A stretch of DNA of 13,300 nt, taken from the NCBI GenBank assembly GCA_017940955.1, contig JAGAXP010000284.1, positions 1 through 13,300 of the forward strand. The letters are read 5' to 3'. Below the pieces are notes generated by a model. That model worked only from the letters and a program-made list of their open reading frames with translations. It was not told the DNA's origin and ran no database searches. Every line of letters begins with the position of its first letter. Within the stretch, counting starts at the first letter, position 1. Both the position numbers and the translations under genes were made by a program. Below are positions 5,843-12,210 of this stretch, in pieces. The stretch comes from Oribacterium sp. (GTDB lineage Bacteria > Bacillota_A > Clostridia > Lachnospirales > Lachnospiraceae).

Positions 5843-6451
5843 TTATCTGGTCAAGCCGGTGAATGCCTGCGCAAGTGCGCGAACCTTCTTGATGCGATCC
5901 CTGGTGGTAGACCAGTTCAAATCAAGCTCTGTCGCAATCTCATCAATTGTTTTCATGTCGAACAGACCCTGGAAAATCTCTGCATACATTTTACCCTTGA
6001 AGGTTCCGAGGTATTTAAGCAGCTCTGCCAGAGTGAGCATTGCGAGAACATCGCTCTCGACATCTTCTTTTCCGGGCATATCCAGTGTTGCATCTTCATC
6101 CGAGTCGCCTCCCATGAGTTTTTCTAATGAGATCGGGCGGTTAGTCTCGAAGTCGATGGACTGAGCCTTTGCACATTCGCGACATTTGTTACATTCCGGG
6201 CACATGATGTAGCCGCCTTTGCCGTCTGAGATCAAGCAGCGTCGTTCGCGTTTTTCGGCCTTGATCTCATTCTCGATCATGCGGGCATAATCATCTGCCT
6301 GCTGCTGGGTGCCCTGCACCATGATACAGGAAAGACGACGGTTGCCCATCATTCTGTACACGATGTCAGAGCGCTTGTATCCCATAGCCAGAGCGTCTTC
6401 AACGCCAATGGGCATAGGAAAGTTGACGAGTTCCTGAGGTGTTGTTACCAT
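5843..6451 (-). CDS. Sigma-like regulator with cysteine cluster (element-type)
   Basis: A 202-residue protein starting at the minus-strand ATG at 6451, with AGGAGG about 9 bases before it; a longer form from 6490 lacks such a site. It resembles the small sigma-70-like proteins common in Clostridia integrative elements (N terminus VTTPQELVNFPMP). The C-terminal 60 residues include a region-4-like helix-turn-helix (MKTIDEIATELDLNWSTTRDRIKKV). In the middle, CPECNKCREC gives four cysteines at residues 84, 87, 90 and 93 (CxxCxxCxxC), plus C72, suggesting a zinc or iron-sulfur site. No clear region 2 is seen, so it may not be a full sigma factor. Promoter choice for transfer genes is a plausible role. 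It is preceded by a leader reading frame and structured sequence. Confidence 0.75.
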   Translation of the reverse strand: MVTTPQELVNFPMPIGVEDALAMGYKRSDIVYRMMGNRRLSCIMVQGTQQQADDYARMIENEIKAEKRERRCLISDGKGGYIMCPECNKCRECAKAQSIDFETNRPISLEKLMGGDSDEDATLDMPGKEDVESDVLAMLTLAELLKYLGTFKGKMYAEIFQGLFDMKTIDEIATELDLNWSTTRDRIKKVRALAQAFTGLTR

Positions 6452-6527
6452 TGCAATTTCCTCCTGTGATTTGCGCGGAGGAAACCGCATGGCAACTGTT
6501 CAGTTTTGTCTTCAAAAGGCCATTCAT
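6399..6527 (-). CDS. Possible 42-residue leader peptide overlapping sigma-like gene
   Basis: On the minus strand an ATG at 6527 has a strong AGGAGGG at 6535-6541. It opens 42 codons ending at 6399, inside the following gene in another frame. The peptide (MNGLLKTKLNSCHAVSSAQI at the start) has no recognised domain. It ends about 50 bases inside the sigma-like gene, so ribosomes translating it would pass over that gene's start site. The start codon lies in one arm of the perfect repeat GGCCATTC/GAATGGCC, with the ribosome binding site in the loop. This looks like a translated leader controlling the next gene. It could instead be an incidental open frame. Confidence 0.4.
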   Translation of the reverse strand: MNGLLKTKLNSCHAVSSAQITGGNCNGNNTSGTRQLSYAHWR

Positions 6528-6657
6528 AAGAGTTCCCTCCTATTTGTCTGAATGGCCAGTTGCCCTATGACTGGACCTGTTAATATAAGTTTCTCTTCAA
6601 TCTGCTTTCGGGCACTGAGGTGTACGGTCTCAGCTCACATCTTGAAGAGTGTTAACA
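6491..6657 (-). promoter_or_regulatory. Region dense in inverted repeats upstream of sigma-like gene
   Basis: The perfect pairs found are GGCAACTG/CAGTTGCC (6491-6498, 6557-6564), GGCCATTC/GAATGGCC (6518-6525, 6550-6557), CCAGT/ACTGG (6556-6560, 6570-6574), CTCTTCAA/TTGAAGAG (6593-6600, 6642-6649), CTGAG/CTCAG (6615-6619, 6629-6633) and the palindrome TGTTAACA (6650-6657). The first two are mutually compatible and combine into a long bulged stem on the minus-strand transcript. This suggests a structured leader RNA, or an origin-type DNA site. From 6658 to 6770 I see no gene or clear signal on either strand, and no convincing minus-strand promoter. Confidence 0.5.
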
Positions 6658-6770
6658 TCTGATGCAGTTAGGGGGCAGGAACGTCTTCCATCGCCGGGCG
6701 GCTACTGTGGTCTTTTTGCATCAAAAAAATCCTTGACTCGTTAAAAATGTCCATAACGCGAACGGATGCT

Positions 6771-6799
6771 TTGACAAACGGACACAAATGTGATAAAAT
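6771..6799 (+). promoter_or_regulatory. Strong promoter of the ABC-3C cassette
   Basis: TTGACA (6771-6776) and TAAAAT (6794-6799) are 17 bases apart, with an extended -10 TG at 6791-6792. Transcription would start near 6806, leaving a leader of about 145 bases to the favoured GTG start. The cassette therefore has its own promoter, divergent from the sigma-like gene. Confidence 0.8.
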
Positions 6800-6897
6800 A
6801 AATTCCGTGTATCCAATGCCCTGAACCTCGTCGCAGCCGGTGCCTCAGATGCTGCGCTTATTATAAAAAATGGGGTATTCCGGTTTGGGGATAGATT

Positions 6898-6923
6898 GGT
6901 TCACCGTGGTTCATCGTGGTTCA
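6898..6923 (+). repeat. Three GGTTCA boxes at exact 10-bp spacing (candidate operator)
   Basis: GGTTCA occurs at 6898-6903, 6908-6913 and 6918-6923, within two near-identical 10-base units (TTCACCGTGG, TTCATCGTGG). The spacing equals one helical turn. The boxes lie between the promoter at 6771-6799 and the favoured start at 6951. They are a natural operator for the XRE-type protein encoded at 9931. Confidence 0.5.
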
Positions 6924-6950
6924 AAGATTGAAGAAAGGAAGATAGCATTC

Positions 6951-8087
6951 GTGGAGTTTAAGGATTTTTTCTCTATGATGAAAAACCGAATATCGGATGG
7001 TGCGGATGTGCCTTATTTCTTCAGAGATCTTATGGCGATGATCACCGATGTCACAGAAGATGAATGGGGGACGCCGAAAGATCCGTCTACCAAAATGACG
7101 AAAGATAATACAATCCGAACATATGCAAAGAGAGGTATATCTCAGAAATTTGCGCTAAGCATTGTATATAGATTGTCTCCAGAAATGTTTGTGGAATCTC
7201 TTAATGAGAGACCGAAGGCAACAATCGCGCTGTTGGCGGATGATTATAAGAAATATGATTCGTCTACCACTGCAGCAAATGTAGCAAACAAATTGGCGCA
7301 GTGCTTTATAGATATCATTCGAACTACAGCAGGTCTCGTGCCGAAGGATGAATTTGAACGGCAAAGGCTGATGCAGCAGGCATACGATCTGAAGATTAGG
7401 TTCGGAGACTATTTGCGTGATGAAGCGGATAACACCTGCACATTTCCAGGATGTGGAAGGTTACTGTCTGTGGCAGAGAACGGAGTGGTTTCTTATTTGT
7501 ATGAAGTAGGACTTATCGACAAACAGAAAGAAGCAAAAGTTGAGAATTTGCTTGCGTTCTGTCCGTACTGTCACGCCACATATCTATTTGACAGCAACAA
7601 AAAACGATGCCAGGAATTAGCTGGAATTAAGAAGATTCTCGTAGCACATAATCAGAGCATGAAGCTGTTAGATGGGATGCCGCTTGAAAAAGAAATCATA
7701 GGTGTAATTTCAAAGATTAAGAATCTTAAGGAGAAAGATCTGCTGGATCCGTCGCTTGATCCAAAGGATATTAAGGAAAAACTGATTCCGGATGATAATC
7801 TTGCACTTTATAAGACCGTCAAGGGCTATGTAGATACATATTACGTTACGCTTAAAGAAATAATTGAGAGCGCAGATAAGCGCGGTGAGATAGATTACGA
7901 TGAAGTTCAAGATCAGATGAAGGCAATATATAAAAGGCTGAAGAAGGCCAAAAAGAATAATGTTGAGATCTTTACCGAGATTTCGGAGAAGGTCCATAAG
8001 GTCAGCCTGCAGGAGGATATGTACTGCCAGATCGTTGTAGCATATTTCATTGCAAAGTGTGAGGTGTTTGATGCAGTTTCCAAATAA
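6951..8087 (+). CDS. ABC-three-component system protein with degenerate HNH/zinc region
   Basis: The favoured start is GTG 6951, with AAAGGAAG about 10 bases before it, giving 378 residues. An in-frame ATG at 6870 lacks a ribosome binding site and would put the GGTTCA repeats inside the gene. The N-terminal half is helical (EFKDFFSMMKNRISDGADV, then DVTEDEWGTPKDPS). A zinc-finger-like region follows with C163 and C168 (CTFPGC), then ENLLAFCPYCHATYL with N199, C204, C207 and H208. This resembles an HNH treble clef, but the first histidine position reads YEVGLID, so the catalytic set looks incomplete. The C-terminal half is a helical, lysine-rich domain. By position ahead of the middle component and DUF2326 ATPase, it is the third, effector-type component of an ABC-3C system. 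Nuclease activity is uncertain. Confidence 0.7.
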   Translation: MEFKDFFSMMKNRISDGADVPYFFRDLMAMITDVTEDEWGTPKDPSTKMTKDNTIRTYAKRGISQKFALSIVYRLSPEMFVESLNERPKATIALLADDYKKYDSSTTAANVANKLAQCFIDIIRTTAGLVPKDEFERQRLMQQAYDLKIRFGDYLRDEADNTCTFPGCGRLLSVAENGVVSYLYEVGLIDKQKEAKVENLLAFCPYCHATYLFDSNKKRCQELAGIKKILVAHNQSMKLLDGMPLEKEIIGVISKIKNLKEKDLLDPSLDPKDIKEKLIPDDNLALYKTVKGYVDTYYVTLKEIIESADKRGEIDYDEVQDQMKAIYKRLKKAKKNNVEIFTEISEKVHKVSLQEDMYCQIVVAYFIAKCEVFDAVSK

Positions 8088-8295
8088 GCTTTATTCATAC
8101 AAAAACAGCACATTATCTTTGATCCCGGTCGTATTGGATGAAATCAAAGCAGCCCCGGTTCCGGTAGGAGAATTGTACAACAGGGTAAAACCGTCATTAG
8201 CGGATGCAACAGATTTTATTGCTGTTATGGACTGCCTGTATGCATTGAGAGCAGCTGATATAAACAACAATGGGGAGGTGTTCATATGCTTATAG
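8071..8295 (+). CDS. ABC-three-component system middle component
   Basis: A 74-residue protein starting at ATG 8071 inside the end of the previous gene, with GAGGTG at 8061-8066; an upstream in-frame ATG at 8050 has no site. The sequence MQFPNKLYSYKNSTLSLIPV, then ELYNRVKPSLADATDFIAVMD and a terminal GEVFIC strand, matches the short winged-helix-like middle components of ABC-3C systems. These link the ATPase to its effector partner. It overlaps the upstream gene by 17 bases and the ATPase gene by 10, so all three products should be made in fixed proportion. I am confident of the family from sequence and context. The numbered subfamily cannot be assigned by eye. Confidence 0.8.
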   Translation: MQFPNKLYSYKNSTLSLIPVVLDEIKAAPVPVGELYNRVKPSLADATDFIAVMDCLYALRAADINNNGEVFICL

Positions 8296-9971
8296 AGATG
8301 AAATCGCCGGCCTTCAAAAAGCAGGGAGCAGAAAGACCACCGATCCGGTTCAAGGAAGGTCTTAATGTAGTATTGGGCAAAGAGGATGGAGCAATGTCGA
8401 TCGGTAAATCATCTGCATTGCTGGCTATAGATTTTGTTTTTGGCGGAGATACATACGTTAAAAGTGATGGCGTGAAGAAAGAAGGACATCATACGATTTT
8501 CTTCACCTTTTTGTTTGACGGAATAAAGTACTATTTTGCGAGGAATACAGGAGACAGCGACACAATTCTTATCTGTGATGATAAATATGAGCCCACTGGA
8601 AAGCAGTATACAAAGGCGGAATATTCTGACTGGTTGAAAAAACAGTATCACATGGATTTTGCCGGATTATCATTTCGTATCGCGCTAAGTAGTTTCTTCA
8701 GGGTTTATGGTAAAAAGAACACAGATGAACTAAACCCGCTTCAGGGGATTCCCGGTCAGAATATGGATAAATCGATCACATCTATTCTGACATTGTTTGA
8801 TAAATACAAAGATATAGAAGAGTTTAAGACAAATGTAACGGATCATAAGAAGAAGTTGGATGCATATAAGGAAGCACGCCGCTATCACTTTATCTCAGAT
8901 CTTGTAGGCGGGCAGAAAAAGTATGAAGAGAATCTGGCGGTCATACGAGATTTGGAGCTCCAGCTTGCAACATTAATGGAAGAGGCTGAAAAAGGCCATA
9001 CAGAAGAAGAGATAGAGCTGAATAAGAAAAAAGCTGCGTTGACCACAAAGAAGCTGAATTATGAGAAGGCCATTCATGCTAAGGAAATGAAGTTGAGGCT
9101 CGTAAACATGAGCCTGGATTATGGTCTATATCCGACTGAAGCGGATATATCAGCTCTGCAGGAGTATTTTCCTGAGGTAAATGTTCGAAAACTGTATGAG
9201 GTTGAGAAGTATCATCAAAAACTGGCAAAAATATTGGATGCCCAGTTTGCCGAAGAGAAAACATCTATAGAGAATGATATTGCTGCATTGCAGGAGCAGT
9301 TGGATGATGTCAACGCTCAGATAAAGCAGTTAGGCTTTGTTGGTAATATTTCAAGAGAGTTTCTGGACAGACATTCTGAAATCAAGGGAGAAATTGATGC
9401 TTTAAAGACCCAGAACGATGCGTTCCTTACCCAGAAAGGACTGCAGGAAGCAAAAGCCAATGCTGATGCTGTTCTTAAGCGTAGCATTGAGGATATCCTC
9501 AGAGAGATAGAGGAGACGCTTAATGCGAAGATGAAGGAGTTTAACGACACACTTTTTGATACAAAGAAGAAGCCACCCCATTTACATTTCAATGCATACA
9601 ACAGCTACAGGTTTGAGACTCCGGATAATACAGGTACCGGATCCAATTACAAAGGGATGATCGTGTATGATTTGGCGGTGCTGTTTACAACGGCGCTTCC
9701 GGCATTAGCACATGATTCTCTTCTGTTTAAGAATCTGGGAAAAGATGTTGAAGACGGTATTATACGTATCTATAACAGTACAGATAAACAAATTTTTATT
9801 GCATATGATAAACAGGGGGACTGTAGACCTGAAACGCAGAAGATCCTCGAAGATCATTGTGTATTAAGACTATCAACAAATAATTGCGAACTATATGGAA
9901 GATCATGGGACACGGAAGAGGTAAAGAAAAATGAAGATGAGCTACAACAAACTATGGAAACTGCTGATTGA
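8286..9971 (+). CDS. DUF2326-type SMC-like ABC ATPase of ABC-3C system
   Basis: A 561-residue ATPase, with GGGGAGGTG at 8272-8280 before the ATG. The Walker A region is GKEDGAMSIGKSSAL (residues 31-45). Long charged coiled-coil segments cover about 175-275 and 300-425. The C-terminal head has a signature-like TGTGSNYKGM (449-458) and a Walker B/D-loop-like LPALAHDSLLF (471-481). This two-headed layout, folded over a coiled coil, is that of SMC/RecN-type ATPases and specifically of DUF2326 proteins in ABC-three-component systems. Family work predicts that such ATPases sense or process nucleoprotein and license an effector. The canonical signature LSGGQ is absent, as is normal for this family. 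The gene overlaps the following XRE gene by 41 bases. Confidence 0.88.
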   Translation: MLIEMKSPAFKKQGAERPPIRFKEGLNVVLGKEDGAMSIGKSSALLAIDFVFGGDTYVKSDGVKKEGHHTIFFTFLFDGIKYYFARNTGDSDTILICDDKYEPTGKQYTKAEYSDWLKKQYHMDFAGLSFRIALSSFFRVYGKKNTDELNPLQGIPGQNMDKSITSILTLFDKYKDIEEFKTNVTDHKKKLDAYKEARRYHFISDLVGGQKKYEENLAVIRDLELQLATLMEEAEKGHTEEEIELNKKKAALTTKKLNYEKAIHAKEMKLRLVNMSLDYGLYPTEADISALQEYFPEVNVRKLYEVEKYHQKLAKILDAQFAEEKTSIENDIAALQEQLDDVNAQIKQLGFVGNISREFLDRHSEIKGEIDALKTQNDAFLTQKGLQEAKANADAVLKRSIEDILREIEETLNAKMKEFNDTLFDTKKKPPHLHFNAYNSYRFETPDNTGTGSNYKGMIVYDLAVLFTTALPALAHDSLLFKNLGKDVEDGIIRIYNSTDKQIFIAYDKQGDCRPETQKILEDHCVLRLSTNNCELYGRSWDTEEVKKNEDELQQTMETAD

Positions 9972-10173
9972 TAAGCAGATGAAAAAGTCTGATCTTCGGA
10001 AGAAAGCCGGTATCAGTTCTTCATCGCTTGCAAAACTCACAAAGGACGAAAATGTTACAACAGATGTCCTTGTGAAGATTTGTAGAGAGCTTAAGTGTGA
10101 TGTTTCCGACATAATGGAATATGTGCCGGAAGAGAAGGAAGAAAAGAAGGATGATGAAGGTTTGAGAGAATGA
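9931..10173 (+). CDS. Small XRE/Cro-type helix-turn-helix regulator
   Basis: An 80-residue protein starting 41 bases before the end of the ATPase gene, with GGAAGAGGT at 9914-9922. The body (YNKLWKLLIDKQMKKSDLRK, then AGISSSSLAKLTKDENVTTD and LVKICRELKCDVSDIMEYV) is a compact Cro/C1-type helix-turn-helix of the YozG-like group. The tail is lysine- and glutamate-rich. Being the last gene of the ABC-3C set, and overlapping it, it is the likely repressor of the cassette. The 10-bp-spaced boxes at 6898-6923 are candidate operators. It could also act as a sensor within the system. The family assignment is firm; the target is inferred. Confidence 0.88.
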   Translation: MKMSYNKLWKLLIDKQMKKSDLRKKAGISSSSLAKLTKDENVTTDVLVKICRELKCDVSDIMEYVPEEKEEKKDDEGLRE

Positions 10174-10303
10174 GTCCGTTTTATGGGACAACTTTTCTGC
10201 TACGATAGAATTGGCTGATTGGATAAAGCGAGCAATTGGCTTATATCAGGTCGAGCTTCATCAGATTATTGCAGAAGGGAACACATTTAAATATGTGTGG
10301 TAA
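10166..10303 (+). pseudogene. Open frame without start after XRE gene; possible remnant or frameshift product
   Basis: This frame is open for 45 codons and reads like a helical protein (ELADWIKRAIGLYQVELHQI, ending TFKYVW). It has no ATG or GTG start; the only candidate is a TTG at 10211 with no ribosome binding site. It is shifted by one relative to the XRE gene, which ends at 10173. Its stop is 5 bases before the ATG of the radical SAM gene, a spacing that would suit translational coupling. It may be the remains of a small gene, or the product of a shift at the end of the XRE gene. Confidence 0.3.
10281..10298. repeat. Short inverted repeat ACACAT/ATGTGT at start of radical SAM operon
   Basis: ACACAT (10281-10286) and ATGTGT (10293-10298) flank TTAAAT, making an 18-base near-palindrome 10 bases before ATG 10309. 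It could be a small operator or a weak hairpin near the start. No clear promoter was found between 10174 and 10308. Confidence 0.35.
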
Positions 10304-10308
10304 ATAAT

Positions 10309-11499
10309 ATGGCAATTGGCATTATAGATGCTGACCTGCTTGGGAGAAAAAAGCATAGATTTCCTAACCTTGTTTGTGAGAAGCTATCAGGATATTGGAA
10401 AGAGCAAGGTGAGGAGGTTCATCTTCTCTTGGATTATGATCACTTGGATGAATATGATCATGTATATATAGCAAAAGTATTTACAGATACACCTGTGCCA
10501 GAATGGCTTGTGAAATATGCAAAAGAGCACAAAGATAGAATACATATTGGGGGAACGGGCTTCTTTTTTGATAAAGCCCCGAATCTACCCCAAAAAATAG
10601 AACATCACATGCCAGATTATGATTTATATAATGATTGGATTGAAAGTGAATGCATAAAAGCAGAGGAAACAGCAGAAAGACAGGAAAAGGATTTCAATAA
10701 AGCATCCTTTATGGCTCAATTTAAAGAATATACTGATTACAGTATAGGTTTTGTCACGAGAGGATGTTTTAGAAAATGCCCGTTCTGTGTAAATAAAAAA
10801 TATGACCATGTATTTAGACATAGCCCAATAGAGGAGTTTTATGATCCTAAAAGGAAAAAAATATGTTTGTTGGATGATAATATACTCGGATGTCCAGAAT
10901 GGAGGAGTATTTTAGAGGAATTAATCGCATTAGGAAAACCGTTCAAGTTTAAGCAAGGTATGGACGAAAGGCTCTTGACAGATGAGAAGTGTAAACTGTT
11001 ATTTGATGCAAATTATGACGGTGATTATACATTTGCATTCGATAATATATCAGATTATGACCTGATACATCAAAAACTTCATTTGATAAGGAAATATACG
11101 AATGTAACTTGCTTGAAATTTTATGTTCTTGTTGCATTTGAAAGCACTGACCATGTTGATATTGAGAATGCATTTAAGCGTATAGCATTATTGATGCAAT
11201 ATAGATGTTTGCCATATATTATGCGCTACCAAGATAAGAATGAAACACCTTGGAAGCAGTCAAAATATAGGGAACTATACATTACTATGGCAAGGTGGGG
11301 AAATCAGCCTAGTTTCTTCAAGAAGATGACATTTAGGGAGTTTTGTCTTGCAAATCAAGCGAGAATAAAAACCGAAGGAAATTTATGTACAGCAATGAGA
11401 GCGCTAACTGATTTTGAGAATGATTATCCAGAAATAGCAAAGAGATATTTTGACTTGCGTTTTCCGGAAAAAGTAATTGATGACTGGGAGAAAAAATGA
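10309..11499 (+). CDS. Radical SAM enzyme with B12-binding-like N-terminal domain
   Basis: A 396-residue protein from ATG 10309; a GTG at 10297 would add four residues, and neither start has a strong ribosome binding site. The N-terminal 110 residues (AIGIIDADLLGRKKHRFPNL, then HIGGTGFFFD) resemble a cobalamin-binding-like Rossmann domain. The SAM cluster motif is GCFRKCPFC, with C153, C157 and C160 (CxxxCxxC) expected to hold a 4Fe-4S cluster. LLDDNILGCPEW and KFKQGMDERLL follow as typical barrel strands. It belongs to a radical SAM group often seen in phages and integrative elements, with no function I know. It overlaps the next gene by four bases (ATGA), so its work is likely tied to the two downstream proteins, perhaps modifying nucleic acid or a protein; that is inference. 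Confidence 0.82.
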   Translation: MAIGIIDADLLGRKKHRFPNLVCEKLSGYWKEQGEEVHLLLDYDHLDEYDHVYIAKVFTDTPVPEWLVKYAKEHKDRIHIGGTGFFFDKAPNLPQKIEHHMPDYDLYNDWIESECIKAEETAERQEKDFNKASFMAQFKEYTDYSIGFVTRGCFRKCPFCVNKKYDHVFRHSPIEEFYDPKRKKICLLDDNILGCPEWRSILEELIALGKPFKFKQGMDERLLTDEKCKLLFDANYDGDYTFAFDNISDYDLIHQKLHLIRKYTNVTCLKFYVLVAFESTDHVDIENAFKRIALLMQYRCLPYIMRYQDKNETPWKQSKYRELYITMARWGNQPSFFKKMTFREFCLANQARIKTEGNLCTAMRALTDFENDYPEIAKRYFDLRFPEKVIDDWEKK

Positions 11500-12209
11500 G
11501 TTTTTATACAGAATGGTTGTGTGAATATAATCAAAAAAATAATTGTAATGCCTACATTGTACAGTTCCTGAACAAATCACCAAGTTCAGTTGTACCGTTA
11601 CACTCAGGTTCATATGAAGAATTGTCTGCAGCATATGATGTCTTGAATAATACTAGGTTGCAAACATATTTTGAAGCGCTACTTACACTAAGACTGAATC
11701 GTTCTTTAAAGACGGAGGAGATCCCACAATATAGTTCTTTTGAGGACGGAGTAAGTAGAATCACGGAGTTGTTAGAGTTTTATCCGGAAGGTGAAAGCTT
11801 TGTTAATCTTGGATATCAAATGGTAAATGCTTCAAATGAGGCGGCAAATAGAAAGTATGGCGAGAATCACTCACGATTGGCGGAGGCTATGGATTTAGTT
11901 GTTGTTTCTTCGACAAAACCAAGATATTCTCGAAATACTGCTTGGGGTCATTTCCTAGTGCAATATACAATTGAGCAGAAAGCGCCTGTTTTGAAAAAGA
12001 TGCTACTACGAGAGTATTTTATACAGCTGATTATACAAAGGGCTTTTCAGGGACCTGTTTCATATTTTGAATTAACGTCGTTTTTGGCATTGTCAACGGC
12101 GATAAGGAGAAGATCAAACACTAAGCATATAACGGAATATGTCTTGGGAGGAACAGCATGGGAATGCTATTTGGAGAATATCGATTGGAAGGAACCAGAG
12201 GAGGAATAG
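11496..12209 (+). CDS. Unrecognised 237-residue protein in radical SAM/helicase operon
   Basis: No domain is recognised. The protein is soluble-looking and mostly helical, with no signal peptide, membrane segment or cysteine motif. Segments that could serve as family markers are YNQKNNCNAYIVQF near the N terminus, ASNEAANRKYGENHSRLAEA in the middle, RNTAWGHFLVQYTI, and a helical stretch YFELTSFLALSTAIRRRS near the end. The end is acidic (WKEPEEE). It overlaps the radical SAM gene by four bases, and the helicase gene starts one base after its stop, so it must be made together with both. It may be an adaptor or specificity subunit of a three-gene system. No known catalytic residues are visible. 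Confidence 0.75.
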   Translation: MSFYTEWLCEYNQKNNCNAYIVQFLNKSPSSVVPLHSGSYEELSAAYDVLNNTRLQTYFEALLTLRLNRSLKTEEIPQYSSFEDGVSRITELLEFYPEGESFVNLGYQMVNASNEAANRKYGENHSRLAEAMDLVVVSSTKPRYSRNTAWGHFLVQYTIEQKAPVLKKMLLREYFIQLIIQRAFQGPVSYFELTSFLALSTAIRRRSNTKHITEYVLGGTAWECYLENIDWKEPEEE

Positions 12210-12210
12210 T

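Noticed and set aside
5789..6164. Plus-strand frames over the sigma-like gene
   Set aside because: They lie opposite a recognised gene with a good start site, have no domain similarity, and overlap the terminator.
6668..6754. Minus-strand frame of 28 codons (MDIFNESRIF, ending EDVPAP)
   Set aside because: It has no ribosome binding site and no recognised product, and is too short to support on its own.
6860..6865. Perfect TATAAT on the minus strand as the promoter of the sigma-like gene
   Set aside because: No -35-like sequence at a suitable distance, and it is more than 300 bases from the leader start.
6898..6923. CRISPR-like array
   Set aside because: The units are only 10 bases with no spacers; nothing elsewhere in the window shows regularly spaced repeats of CRISPR size.
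6870..6950. ATG start at 6870 for the first ABC-3C gene
   Set aside because: There is no ribosome binding site, and the segment contains 10-bp phased repeats better read as operator DNA. The GTG at 6951 has a proper site. The earlier start remains possible.
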